Origin: Apodemus sylvaticus
Taxonomy: Eukaryota; Chordata; Mammalia; Rodentia; Muridae
DNA length: 64,000 bases
NCBI RefSeq assembly: GCF_947179515.1
Contig: NC_067481.1
Coordinates: 43,520,900-43,584,899, forward strand
Reading direction: 5' to 3'
The notes below the pieces were generated by a model. It was not told where the DNA came from, did no database searches, and was given only the letters and a program-made list of their open reading frames with translations. The stretch's first letter is position 1. The number at the start of each line of letters is the position of its first letter. Positions 31,566 to 43,523 of this stretch are shown piece by piece. Position numbers and translations under genes: made by a program.

Positions 31566-31727
31566 TGGGCTAGACATATGGCTCAGTAATTAAGAGCACC
31601 AACTGCTCTTCCAGAGGTCCTGAGTTCAGTTCCCAGCAACCACATGGTGGCTCACATCCATCTGTAATGGGATCTGGTGTGTCTGAAGACAGCTACAATG
31701 TACTCATACACATAAAATAAATCTTTA
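31566..31727 (+). repeat. B2 SINE (right arm of hairpin)
   Basis: Sense B2 (gttgggctagacatatggct) only about 20 bp from the antisense copy. An aatattttt(t)gttg target sequence is present on both sides. Confidence 0.92.
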
Positions 31728-32136
31728 AAAAATATTTTTGTTGCTACTTCATAACTGTAATTTTGCTACTGTTATGAATAGTCATGTGAATATTAGAGTT
31801 TGCCAAAGAGATTATGACCCACTCAATTGAGAACCACTACTCTAGAAGGTACCTCAGCAGCCATGTCCAAAGAACTTTAGAAGCTAGAGAGGCTCCACCT
31901 CCCCAGGGAGCATCATTCTGGAGAGACATGCCCAGAATTTGTTTTGCTGCTTCTTTGACTGGGGAAAGCACAAAAAGTTCTGTAAATTCAGAGCATCTCA
32001 CAGGCATGAAGGCACATGTCTGTATTCCCAGCACTCCGGAGGCAGACAGACAGATCTCTGTTAAGTTTGAGGCCAGCCTCATCTACAGAGTGCATTCCAG
32101 AACAGTCAGGACTACATTAAGAGACCCTGGTGAGAA

Positions 32137-32300
32137 GCCAGGCAGTGGTAGCACACGCCTGTAATCCCAGCACTCTGGGAGGCGAGGCCAGCCTGGTCTA
32201 CAGAGTTCCAGGACAGCCAAGGCTATACAGAGAAACCCTGCCTCAAAAAAACCAAATCCAAAAGACCAAAAAATAAAAATAAAAAAAGAAAGAAAGAAAA
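32137..32300 (+). repeat. B1 SINE with internal deletion
   Basis: gccaggcagtggtagcacac; the segment between gggaggcg and aggccagcctgg is missing. Confidence 0.9.
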
Positions 32301-32326
32301 AAGAATCCTTTTTAAAATTTCTTTCG

Positions 32327-32485
32327 CTGGGCAGTGGTGATGCACACCTTTAATCCCAGCACTTGGGAGGCAGAGATAGGTAAATTTCTGAGTTCCAGGC
32401 CAGCCTGGTCTACAGAGTAAGTTCCAGGACAGTCAGGGCTAACCAGAGAAACCCTGTCTTGAAAAACCAAAAATAAATAAATATT
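32327..32485 (+). repeat. B1 SINE
   Basis: gctgggcagtggtgatgcac to ccctgtcttg and an A-rich tail. Confidence 0.92.
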
Positions 32486-32489
32486 TCTT

Positions 32490-32872
32490 TTTTTTTAAAG
32501 ATTTATTCACTTATTATATATAAGTACACAGTAGCTGTCTTTAGACACCAGAAGAGGGTGTCAGATTTCTTTTTTCTTTTTTTTTTTTTTTTTTTAGGAT
32601 TTTATTTATTGTTATATGTGAGTACACTATAGCTGTCTTCAGATAGCACCAGAAGAGGGCATCAGATCTCATTATGGGGATGGTTGTGAGCCACCATGTG
32701 GTTGCTGGGATTTGAACTCAGAACCTTCGGAACCTCTTAACCGCTGAGCCATCTCTCCAGCCCCGTCAGATTTCTTTATGGATGGTTATGAGCCACCGTA
32801 TGGGTGCTGGGATTTGAAATCACTTACTTCAAGAGAAGTCAGTGCTTTTACCTGCTGAGCCATCTCTCCAGC
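32490..32872 (-). repeat. B2 SINE split by another B2
   Basis: Antisense B2 in two pieces (32490-32572 and 32765-32872) with a second antisense B2 between them. Confidence 0.9.
32573..32764 (-). repeat. B2 SINE nested in B2
   Basis: Full antisense B2; the 13-bp gtcagatttcttt is duplicated at 32560-32572 and 32765-32777. Confidence 0.93.
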
Positions 32873-32879
32873 CTCTAAA

Positions 32880-33085
32880 GTTTCTTTTCTTGTATGAGTC
32901 TGATCTGCATGTATGTGTGTGTGTGTGTGTGTGTGTGTGCATACAGTGCCTGTGGAGTCTAGAAGAGGGTAACAGATTCTATGGAACTGAAGTTATCCAT
33001 TGTGAGTGGCCTTGTGGGTTCTGGGAAACAGAGTCCTCTGTAAGAGCAACAAGAACACTTAAACACTGAGCTGTTGCTCCAGACC
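32880..33085 (-). repeat. B3-type SINE with internal (GT)n
   Basis: Antisense B3-like body with (gt)n at about 32913-32938 and gctgttgctccagacc at the end. Confidence 0.75.
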
Positions 33086-33477
33086 TCTTGGGGGGAAATT
33101 TTTTTTAATAATTATTATTCTGTGCGTTTAAGTGCTAATGATTGGAGTATGTTACACATAAAAACAAAATAAACCTAAAATTAAAAGGAGCAATTCCTAT
33201 ACTTTACACACATCAGATCCTGACTGTTTGGAGCCTGGCCTCAATGACTTGTAATTCCTTACTCAAGCTTCTAGAGCTTACCTCCTAAGGACCCATGAAA
33301 GATCAGCCTTGAGGTCAACAGGCCCTGGAAAATGTCCTGGTTAACAAGAAAGGATGGTCATCTATCTACCCAGATATGAAGCCTGCGCAACCAGCACAGC
33401 ACAGAAGAAGCAATTAAGTAACTCCCCTTGTAATGGAGAAACAATTCCTTTCCTTGGGCAGCAGAGGTGCTCTCTCT

Positions 33478-33616
33478 GAGAATTCTCCATCTCTGTATAA
33501 GCCTGGCTGTCCTAGAACTAGCTCTGTAGACCAGGCTGACCTCAAATCCACAGAGATCTGCCAGTCCCTGCCTCCAGAGTGCTGGAATTAAAGGCATGTG
33601 CCACCACCTCCTGGCT
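33478..33616 (-). repeat. B1 SINE
   Basis: tagaccaggctgacctcaaa ... gccaccacctcctggc. Confidence 0.88.
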
Positions 33617-34429
33617 CTCTCTCTTGTAGCATTTTATTTAATCTTTTTGTATCTGTTCTGGTTTGGTAAATACTTTTACCCTAGAACCTCCTTTGGTCAG
33701 CATTGTTCCCAGCAAAACTAAGTACATACTCTTCCACTGAAGGCAACACTTCCAACTCCTCCGTAAACTTTGAAACAATGTCTCCTCTGGTCCAGGTTCT
33801 CAGGCTCTGGCTCAAGTGGTCCTGCCTGAACCCCCTGAGTGCTTGGGTCTACAGATGTACCCTCCGTGCCTGGCTTTGATGATATTGGATTCTCGAAGGA
33901 AAATCATTAACTTTAAAGAATGAAGCCTGAGTGTTTTACAGATGTTTTAATATGAAAACTCAAATCTATATAAAATATTCACAAATAGGAAAATAAATGT
34001 TCATTTACATTTCATCTAGATTCATCAGTGGTATGCTCTCTGTATATAGATATGGGAATGCACACACATGCATTCCATCTGGGTACATATATACATATAC
34101 TGATTTTTTTCAGTTGAACCATTTAAAAATTGGCCATAGACATCACACTACATTTTACATTTTATGTGTCCCAAAGGACAGGAACATTCTATACAAACAC
34201 TTCATGATTGTTACAATTTTACGATATTGCTATCTAATATACATCCAGACCCTAGTTTCTCCAAAACCAATTAGGTTCCTTTACATGGCTTCTTTTTAAA
34301 ATTTTATGTGTATTGTTGTGAGTGTCTGAACCCCAGGAACTAGAGTTATGGGTGCTGGGTCCTCTGCAAGAGCATCCAGTTCTCTTAACTAGTGAGCCAT
34401 CTATCCAGCTCCAAGGTTTCTCTCTCTCT

Positions 34430-34612
34430 CCCATTTTATTTATGTTTGTTTATTTATTTATTCATTATGTAGTGTTCTGCCTACATATATGCCTGCAAGC
34501 CAGTAGAGGGCACCAGATCCCATTACAGATAGTTGTGAGCTACCATATGGTTGCTGGGAATTGAATTCAGGACCTCTGAAGAACATCAACCTTTGAGCCA
34601 TCTCTCCAGCCC
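34430..34612 (-). repeat. B2 SINE
   Basis: Antisense B2 with an AT-rich tail; ends ccatctctccagccc. Confidence 0.92.
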
Positions 34613-34619
34613 TTCTCCC

Positions 34620-34765
34620 ATTTTTATGAAAGAGAGTTTCTGTGTAGCCCTGGATGTCTAGAGTTCACTTTGTAGACAAGGCTGTCCTTGAACTCACAAA
34701 TATTAGCCTGCCTCTACTTCCCAAGTCGTGGGATTAAGGCATCACCACCAATGTCACCCAGCATT
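34620..34765 (-). repeat. B1 SINE
   Basis: gaaagagagtttctgtgtag and tagacaaggctgtccttgaa remain. Confidence 0.85.
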
Positions 34766-35017
34766 AAGATTTCTCTTTTAAAAATCCAGGTTCCAATTAA
34801 GAATCCCAAACTGCCTTTGTTGCCATGACTTGGTACAGGTTTTGTTTTTTCTTCTTCTTTGAATAAAGGTTTCATGTAGCCCGGGCTAGCCTTTAACTCT
34901 CTATGTATGTATAATAGCATAGTCTTTGATCTGCCTGCCTCTACTTCCCTAATGTTAAAATTATAGGTACTACCACACTTGGCTTTGGTCGTCTGTATGT
35001 GTCACCCCTCTCCTCAG

Positions 35018-35165
35018 TTTTTTTGAAACAAATTCTCTATATGTAGCTCTGGTTGTCTTGGAACTCACTATGTAGACCAGGCTGGCCTTGAACTCAAAGA
35101 GATGTGCCTGCCTCTGCCTGCTGAGTACATGGGCCTAAAGGTGTGTGTCACCATGCCTGGCCAAT
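35018..35165 (-). repeat. B1 SINE
   Basis: tatgtagaccaggctggcct ... caccatgcctggcc. Confidence 0.9.
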
Positions 35166-35322
35166 TTTATCTTTTATAATCATGTCATTTGAAGAATCCA
35201 AGCTAGTTGTATAGCAACATGTAAGTAATAAGTGACTGTCTGAATATTTCTTCAGTTAGGTTTAAACTTTAAAATCTTTCTGTTGTACAATCTGGGTACT
35301 GTGGGCACTTTTTGGCACTTTT

Positions 35323-35328
35323 TTTATT
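35323..35328 (-). terminator. Adap2: Candidate poly(A) signal of Adap2
   Basis: AATAAA on the minus strand about 580 bp past the Adap2 stop codon. This would give a 3' UTR of about 0.6 kb that contains antisense-oriented B1 sequence. Use not proven. Confidence 0.45.
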
Positions 35329-35339
35329 GCAGCATCCAT

Positions 35340-35903
35340 CCCTATCTGTAGTTTTTTGTTGGTGTTTGCTTGCTTGCTTTTCTGTTTTTTTTTTGTTTGT
35401 TTGTTTTGTTTTTAGTTTTTCTAGACAAGGTTTCTCAGTGTAACCAGCCCTGGCTGTGAGTGTCCTGGACCCTTCAGTCTCTGCCTCCTGAGTGCTCTTT
35501 TTCCTGGTTTGTTTGCTTGTTTGTTTGAGACAAGATCTTGCTATGTAACCCAGGCTGGCCTTGAACTACTAGTGTAGACCAGGTTGGCTCTGGGCTCAAG
35601 GCAATCTCGACTCTCAACAGGCATGCGTCACCATGGCCAGCTCTCAGTGCAGTTATGAGGAACCCTCCAGGACTTCTAAACTTGGAGAGCTCAATTCTTC
35701 TCTGTACCAGTTCCTCAAGACTGGAAAATGTTTGCAGGAAGGAGCCCAGGGAGCCGTAGGATCAACCACACCCTGAGTCTTGACAGAGTTCACTGACAGG
35801 GCAGCTGCTGGCCTTGGGGCTTCCTTCTGGACAACCAGGGCTGAGGTGAACTCTTCTTCAGGACTTCAGGTGCTCAATGGCCAGCCAGATCCTCGGAGAT
35901 GGG
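35340..35903 (-). other. Adap2: Putative Adap2 3' UTR with two B1 fragments
   Basis: Two antisense B1 fragments on the plus strand (about 35350-35500 and 35505-35640), so B1 sense sequence would be present in the minus-strand transcript. The 260 bp next to the stop codon is unique. Confidence 0.45.
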
Positions 35904-35938
35904 TCACCTCAGGCCACAGTCAGTCTCTGCCGATGTGG
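35904..35938 (-). CDS. Adap2: Adap2 exon 11 (C terminus and stop)
   Basis: 35 nt, acceptor CCTTTCAG|CCACAT. Completes the split Thr and encodes TSAETDCGLR, then TGA at 35904-35906. Human ends ...LTASTESGRSSR, so the C-terminal tail is similar in length but diverged. Found by phase and acceptor because it is far too short for an open-frame call; the total of exactly 381 aa supports it. Confidence 0.85.
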
Positions 35939-38900
35939 CTGAAAGGGAAACAGGAGGGCTGGGGAAGGCAGCCATGCTGGCGCTGTCCTGCTGGGGGAGG
36001 GGAACACGGAGGGGACAAGTGTGGCCTGACAGAGGGAGCCGGGACAACACTGAGAGCAAAAAGAAACTTTAAATGAAAACAAACAGAAAACAAAACAAAC
36101 AAACAAACAAACAAAAAAACAGACTAAAGAGGTAGACAGGAGACAGAGAGGAAAGAGAGGCAGAGATTCGGGGATTCAGGACCACGGAGAACAGAGAGCA
36201 GCTGTTGGGTGCTTGGGGTTTGGGAATGGATGGAGGGTGAAGACAGTTGTGGCTTAAGTTTTTTGTTCCTTTTGTTTGGGTTTGGGAAACAGAGTCTCAT
36301 TATGTAGCTCCAGCTGTCCTGAAACTCACTAGGTAGACCAGGGTGGCTTTGAACACACAGATTTCTACCTGCCTCTGGCCCCAACACTGAGATTAAAGGC
36401 CTTGCTTGGGCTAGCTACCACACCAGGCTGAGACGGTTGTATCCATACTGGTGAGTCTGGGGAGGCACCAGGACTTCCTCCATGGGCTGTTGGGGTCACC
36501 TGTTAGGTTTGTATTCCTCTAGATACAGAGGTTTCCTTTTAGGCCCTAGAAGCTCGGCTCTGAGCCAGAGGCTTCCTCCCTAACTCAGCTTTTCATGCGG
36601 TTGTCAACAGATGGGAACAGTGTCCTTGTGACACATCTGGGGTGAAGAGGAGGGAGACAGACAACAGAGAGGGCTGAGGAAAAAGAGAACACTAAAAATA
36701 GCCCTCCCTCTGCGCAGGGCAGGGAGGAATCCAGAATCCTTGTGGGTTCCTGGCAGGGTGACCTCTGCTAAGGATCCCAGAGCCGTGTTTTCTTATGAGA
36801 AAAAAGACAAGACAAGGGTGTGGGGGGAATCTGCCCAGAGGGTACAGCCAGCCTCTGCAGGTCTGCTAGGACCAAACTCCTTCAGAAGCTCATAGAGGAT
36901 GGCTGCATAGAGGAACTTGGTGGAGAAGGGACTTTCTGACAAAAAAAAAAAAAAAAAAAGTGCAGTGTGTGTGCTTTTCCTATGGCAGGAAGTGAGGGAG
37001 ACTCAAAAAAGCTGAGTCAGGCCCCCTCCGGGACCACAGTAAAGGAGCCCTTTTCTGCCCTCACCCAAATGAACCCCCACCCATCCTCCACTTCTCACTG
37101 AGGAGGTGGAGGGGCGACAAGGGACTGGACAGGACACCCCGCAGACTCTCCAGCCATTCCCGCTGTTCCTTTTCAGTGGGACAGGTGAAGATGAATTTCC
37201 GCTCCGGAGTGACGACGGTGAGTCCAGCCTTCCAGCGGTTCCCTCGGACGCCCTTGGGCAGGTCCTCCCATACTTCATATCCCTGCTCGCTGCTTCCCAG
37301 AAAAACCTGGCCCTGCTCAAAAGCATCCTGAAAATGGAAGGCATGTAGTCAGCAGAGGCTGCCTTGGGGCAGAAGAGTCCTCGAGGCCTGGCCGGACCCA
37401 AGGTCAAGTCTGGTAAAGAGATGAGTATGGCATAGCCAGATTCTACTCAGATTTGAATGTTAAAACCTCAATTACGGGCCTGGAGAGATGGCTCAGCAGT
37501 TAAGAGCACGGACTGCTCTTCCAGAGGTCCTGAGTTCAATTCCCAGCAACCACATGGTGGCTCACAACCATCTGTAATGGGGTCTGGTGCCCTCTTCTGG
37601 TGTGTCTGAAAAGAGCAATGGTGTACTCATATATATATAAAATAAATAAATAGGGGTGGGTGGGAGGACAGGGGGAGAGAAGGGGGCTTATGGGACTTTT
37701 GGGGAGTGGGGGGCTAGAAAAGGGGAAACCATTGGAAATGTAAATAAAAAATATATCGAATAAAAAAAAAAGAAAAAAATAGATCTTTAAAAACAAAACA
37801 AAACAAAACTCAATTACATTCACACAAATCTGCTGAAGACACTACCATAGGGAGACTACACCAGGCACGGGGAACTCAAAGGCAGTTTGTTGCTTTGGTT
37901 TGATCTCTCTAATTTTGACATAAGGTCTCATTAAATTACCCGAGTTGGCCCTGAACTTATTCTGAAGTTCAGGGAGTTTTTGAATTTGCAATCCAACTGC
38001 CTCAGCCTCCCCAGTAGCTGGGACAACAGGCTGGTGTCCTGGGCCCAGTTCAAGCGCTTTACGTGTTAGCAACTTTTATGCTCACCATGGCCACTTCTGA
38101 GCAAGGCATTCATGCTAAGCCAATATTTTGCATGGAAATGCAGCATTAGAGAGCTAAGTGCATACCCAGCCTAAGGCTCTACATAACTCCACAACAGCAG
38201 GGCTGAGACTAGATAGAACCCAGGGTCCCCCTAAACTGGACTCTTCCTGAGCCTATAGTCCTAACCACTGCACCCCAACCTCCTGGTGACAAGGAGTGGT
38301 AACACCTCACTTTAAGCATAATTAACCCCAGGATTCTTACTGGAGCTGAGTGAGAAGCAGGGGTCCAGGCTTTCCTGTCCTGGTTCAGGGTTCCGTTGCC
38401 CTGGGATTCTGGGAGATGGTATATTCTAGAATCAGCACTAGCCCGCCTGACTGGGCACGCGCTCAGGAGGGATCAGGAACAGCTCTTACCAGGGGGTTCT
38501 TATAATAGAGCAGCCTCCGCTCCTGAGGATCCAAGGCAAACCATCTTTTCTTGAAGGGTTCTCTATGCTGCAAAAGAAGGAACCTCTGAGATGTGACAAA
38601 GCCAGGCAGAGGGGTCAGGGCCAGTGCCAGTTCAGAGAGAGGTTATCACACTGGTTCTCCAGCCTGGCTTCTGCAATCAGACATGTTAGAGCTTTTCCCT
38701 GGGGCCAGTTCCTGGGACTGCGTACCCTCCCCCAGAAAATGGCCCTGTAATGGCTGGACAGAGATTGAGGTCCAGCCAAACTGATTCTGGGGTCCACAGT
38801 CCAAGCACCAGGTCAGACTCTAGGTTGTATGTTTTGTTTGTTGATTTGCTTGTTTGGTTTGAGACAGCCTGGCTAGTCTGGACAAGGGCCCCTCAGCCTC

Positions 38901-41900
38901 TACTTCTGGCATGCTGAAATTAAGGGGGTACACTACCATGAACCAGCACCTGCTCAGATTCAGGAAGGCTTTAGTCCAACCCTTCTCTGACCAGCCTCCT
39001 GCCTCCCTCCCTCCCTCCCTCCCTCCCTCCCTCCCTCCCTCCTGTTAGCATTGCTCTGCACCTCCCAGTACTGCCTCAGAGTGAAAGGTGTGGGGGGCTT
39101 ACTACATTGTGCAGACTGACTTTGACTTGTCAGGCTAGCTTCAACCTTGCAATCCTCCCGCCTCAGCCTCCTAAGGATCTGGGTTTGTCCAACTTTTGTC
39201 TGGTTTACAGGCAAGCCCAGGCTCCTCTCTTGAGGAGGGAGCTCCTTGTCTTCCTTCTGTTAGTCAGAAGGCACAGGACCTGGTGAGGGGTGGGCTCGGG
39301 AGAGCCAGGCTGAGCGAGAAGGAAGAATACAAGGCCATGTTTTTCAGGCTAGCCCAAGCCTCTCTGACGCTGTCCTAGTGGACTCCTAGCAGAGCAGGCT
39401 CTGAACCATCTGCTCAGAAGCTGTCTCTCTAGGGATTCCTTTTCCTCATCGCTTTCCTGGGGTTAGAGTCTAACAGTGATCAGGAAGGATATGATGAAGA
39501 GATGACAGCCTGGGACAGGAGAGGAAAACACCCTTGGAGCCATGCTGGGTCACACGGTAACCAACTCCTAGTCTCCACTCAGTCTATCAACATAGAAACT
39601 CACGATATTGATGTTCTTCCCTTCCTTCTCCCTCCCGCCCTCCGGCCCCACTCCCACCCCAACTCTCAATTTTTCTCCTTTATCGGCGGTTGGAATAGAA
39701 CCATATTAAGTGATACAGAAAACACTAGGATGTACCTTTGGACCAGTCTTCTCCATGAAGCCTTGTTTGAGGTAGTTCCTGGTGATGAGAGGCACGAGCT
39801 GGAGGGAGAGACAGAGGCTGACCCCAATTTACACCCAGAGCTTAAGGTTTCAGATTGAACTTGGCCCTAAGACAAAGAGAAGTCTGGGATGGGGAAGGGT
39901 GCGTGGCGTCTGGGTTGTATGTGGAGTATGTGGTGGATATAATACAAACAGTTCAACAAAGCCACCCCATGAGCCCCAGGGTGATCTTCCAGCATGGCTC
40001 AGTTATGGTTTCAGTATTTCATTCATCTCAGATTATAGATCAGGCAAGACTGTTAAGAGATCCACTTGTCTGCCTGTGTAATCCCAGCACTCTGGGAGGC
40101 AGAGGCAGGTGGATTTCTGAGTTCAAGGCTAACCTGGTCTATGGAGTGAGTTCCAGGACAGCCAGGGCTATACAGAGAAACCCTGTCTCAAAAAAAAAAC
40201 CCAAATCCAAACAAAACAAAAACAAACAACAAAAAAGAGACCCACTTGTCAACAGGCATGGTGGTGCGTGTCTTTAACCAAGGGGCAGAGGCAGGCAGAT
40301 TTCTGAATTTGAGGCCAGCCTGATCTACAGTGTGAGTTCCAGGACAGCTGGTCTACAGAGAGAAGCTTTATCTCAAAACAAAAACAAAAACAAAAAACAA
40401 GAAGAAAAAGAAGGAGGTGGAAGAGAAGGAAGAAGAAGGAAGGAGGGAAGGAGGAGAAAAGACAGAAGAAACTAAGCCGTAGAGATGTGGGAGAAGACTT
40501 TGCTGCCGTCGTCCGGCTGATGCGGCAGCAGGAAGAGGTGGGATTCACACTCAGGGCTGACAGGCAGCGGGCCAGCTTCCTGTGTGCTGTCACACTATGG
40601 TACCAAATGTAAAGATGGCAGAGACCTTTGACCAGTCATCCACCATGCCAGAGAGCCGGTTACAGATTCTGACAATGGCCATGAAGAGGAGATAGCAGGG
40701 TAGACTCTTTGTGAAAACTCTGGCCTAGGTGTTAGGAGACCACCAGAATCTCAGCGCCACTTCTGGCTCGACCAGATGTTGCCTTAGTGCGCTTCCTGTC
40801 TCTGGGGTCCTCCCCTCCCTCCTGAGACCTCCAACAGCCCTGCAGCCTGCGTTCCTACACTCAGAGAAGATTCCAGGGGTCAGACCTCCTATGCTTCCAG
40901 GTTGCGGGGAGACAGATCTAGACAGACTTGGAGCCTCTAATGGCAGTCTAGATTTCTAAGGCCAGAGCAGGGCCCTGCAGTGGCAGGGGCAAAGTTTAGG
41001 TGGGATCTGAGAAACCACAGGAAGCAAGGGAGGGAAGAAGAGGCCCCAAATGAAAATCTACACCACACTGCTCCATCTCTCCCCATAAATCCTGTAAATT
41101 CTATAGGCTTTATTCTTAGTTTGGAGAAAATAAGCCCCAACTCTTTCATACTCTGAATCCGAACCGGCACAGGGCTAGTCTAGGCCCGAGAGAAGCCAGG
41201 GAAGGCACCTGGCTGGAGTTTTCCTTCAGCATTCCTTCCTGTACTTCAGACACGGGCTCACTGTAACAGCCTGGCAGGGGCAGGGGCCATGGTGACACTA
41301 AAGCTCGAGGTCATGTCATCTTCTGGGCAGCACCCCAGGCTCTGACTCGGGTCCCCGTGCTCATCTTTAATTCCCTCCTTCCTCCTTTCCCCTTTCCTTT
41401 TTCCCTTCCTCGCTCCACGCCCAACACATTTTTTTCTGTGTATCCCACGATGGCCTGATGTTGAACTCACTATTTGGCTCAGGCTGGCCTCAAACTTTCA
41501 GCAACGCCACCCCCCACCCCCAGCCCCCCACCTCAGCCTCCAAAGTGCTGGGATTATAGGCCACTGAGCCTACCTTCTTCCTTCCTCAGGCTGGGACCGG
41601 AATCCAGGTCTAATGCAAATAGGCAAGTGCTCTACTGCTGAGCCACACCCCTGCTCCGTTGCGCCTCTCAGAAGAAAGGAGTATAACTCCACAAAGACTT
41701 CCTGGGTTTCCAGCACCAAATTCTTAAGCCTGAGCACTACACCCAGATAAAGGCAAGAACGGGAGACATGCAGGGGAGATAGAATATGCTTGATGATGGA
41801 GACAAGGGAACACTGGGGACATTGGTCAAAGACCAACTTCCTCCACACAGGTTACCAAACAGAGGAAGCCAGGCCAGATTAAATAAGGCTAGGCACTTGC

Positions 41901-43479
41901 CCTGTGCCCTCCTCTTGTGCCCTCCCCTCTCCTGGGTCAGCACTCTGGACTCTTCACTGAGTCAGCAGTCACCAGCTCTGGGTGCTGAGTAAGCACCACG
42001 ACCTCAGCTTGGAGCCTGACCCCTGTCCTTTCCGGAACTGTGCCTAGGGAACTTGTAAATGGGTACATCACTGGGCCTGACGTCATCGACCCACCGCAGA
42101 TACGCAGCTCCCTGTAATCACAGGTAAGGAAGATGGCCCCATGGGTAAAAATGCTTGCCGTGCAAATGTGAGGACCTGATTTTAAAAAACAGTATTCACA
42201 TAAAAAAAAAACTGAGCTTCATCATGAGGATCATAATCTCAGCACCGGCGAGACACAGACAGGAGGCTCCTTGGGGCTCACTGGCCAGCCAGCCCAGCCT
42301 AATGGGAGGCGCAGGCCAATGAAGAGAGATTGTCTCCAGAAAATAAAGGGAGATGGCATCTGAAGGATGACACATGAGGCCGACCTCTGACCTCCACACA
42401 CATAGGCACACATGTGTACCTGTATCTGCACATACGTACGAGTGCACACACATGTGACCACACTTTTCATTGCTGCACTTGGGAGGCAAAGGCTGGCAGA
42501 TCCAGGTGAGTTCCAGACCAGCCTGGTCTGCATAGTGAGTTCTAGGCCAGCCTGGGCTACACAGTGAGACTGTGTCACAAACAACACCAGCAAAACCCAA
42601 ATCAACACAAAAGGAACCCACATCCTCGATCATAGAACCTCATAGCTTAGAGGGGACCCTGAAGGAGACCTGGACCAACCACCATCTTCCTAATATGGAA
42701 ACATGCTCAGAAAGGTACCTGTAAGGGTCACACAGTGTATCAATGACCTGTGAGGGCCTAAGGCTCCTGGCTTAAAATACCATCTTCTACCCCATGCCAT
42801 TCCTGTCCCCAGACAAGGCTGCAGGAAGTAGATATAGGTCCCAGATGTCTGGGGACAATCAAAAAGGAAGTCCTCAGCTGACTGCTACCTTTACCACCAC
42901 AGGCAGATCCACCCCTGTCATCTGGATCCCAACACCTCCCAAGGACAAAGCATCACAGAACACAGCCACAAAGCTGTGGAAGGGCCCATTATTCACTTAA
43001 TGGGACTAGTCACCAAAATCAACTGCCAGTTCTAAGTAATTACTATATAGGAAGAGTCCAGATAAAATGGGTTAGAAGCACTCTGCACACAGTAGGTGGA
43101 CTCAGTTGCATATTTTAGTGGGAAATTGAAGAATGATGTTAGGAGGCTGAGGCCCTTGACCCTGCAGAGAATTGTTACTCTCCAGTCCCCCTAGGCTTAA
43201 CTGCAATAAACCTTGTCTAGCCCCTGAGTGTCTTAGGGGTCAAGAGACAGGAAGAAAAAAGGGAGGGGATGGGACACGCAGAAACCAAGTCCACATTTAG
43301 CTCACCTCAGACTCTGGGAGATCAGGAAAGGCCAATTTTAGGTATTGCAGGCGAGCTGCACGGAGAGCATTGAACCAGTCCACTATCTCCTGCCAGGGAA
43401 AATGCAGAACACACAGAGTGGTGAATGGGTGGATGAGGAAGGACCCAGCAGGGCTAGAGAGAGCGGGGGTCACAGCATA

Positions 43480-43523
<44 letters not shown>

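Larger units (their letters stand above)
31288..31846 (-). mobile_element. URR1-like hAT (Charlie-type) MITE carrying two B2s
   Basis: cagtggctcccaaccttcct at the left and gagaaccactactctag at the right form inverted termini. Internal cagttcctcatgttgtggtg and ttgctacttcataactgtaa match the murine URR1 element. Two B2 insertions split it. Non-autonomous: no transposase sequence. Confidence 0.75.
30791..35300. other. Rnf135-Adap2 intergenic interval
   Basis: No gene recognised. SINE-saturated, with one hAT-type element. Beyond the separate entries there are old B1 pieces at 31997-32136, 33770-33875 and 34860-34985 and a B3-like antisense copy at 34299-34412. 30800-31080, 33100-33470 and 33880-34290 look unique. 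Confidence 0.7.
37328..38489 (-). other. Adap2 intron 9
   Basis: A B2 with an L1 3' end in its tail, an old B1-like antisense copy at 37880-38060, then unique sequence to the exon 9 donor. Confidence 0.75.
39799..43305 (-). other. Adap2 intron 7
   Basis: Contains B1 copies, an ID-like antisense element (41585-41659) and an RSINE/B3-type sense element (42124-42450). 40600-41400, 41660-42120 and 42600-43300 show no repeat or gene I recognise. Confidence 0.72.

Noticed and set aside
37003..37407. 134-codon minus-strand frame over Adap2 exon 10
   Set aside because: Wrong frame. The homologous PH2 sequence is in another frame with correct splice borders.
41585..41659. tRNA genes suggested by tRNA-like boxes
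   Set aside because: The boxes belong to ID, B2, B3 and B4 SINEs, which are tRNA-derived; no cloverleaf with intact stems was seen.
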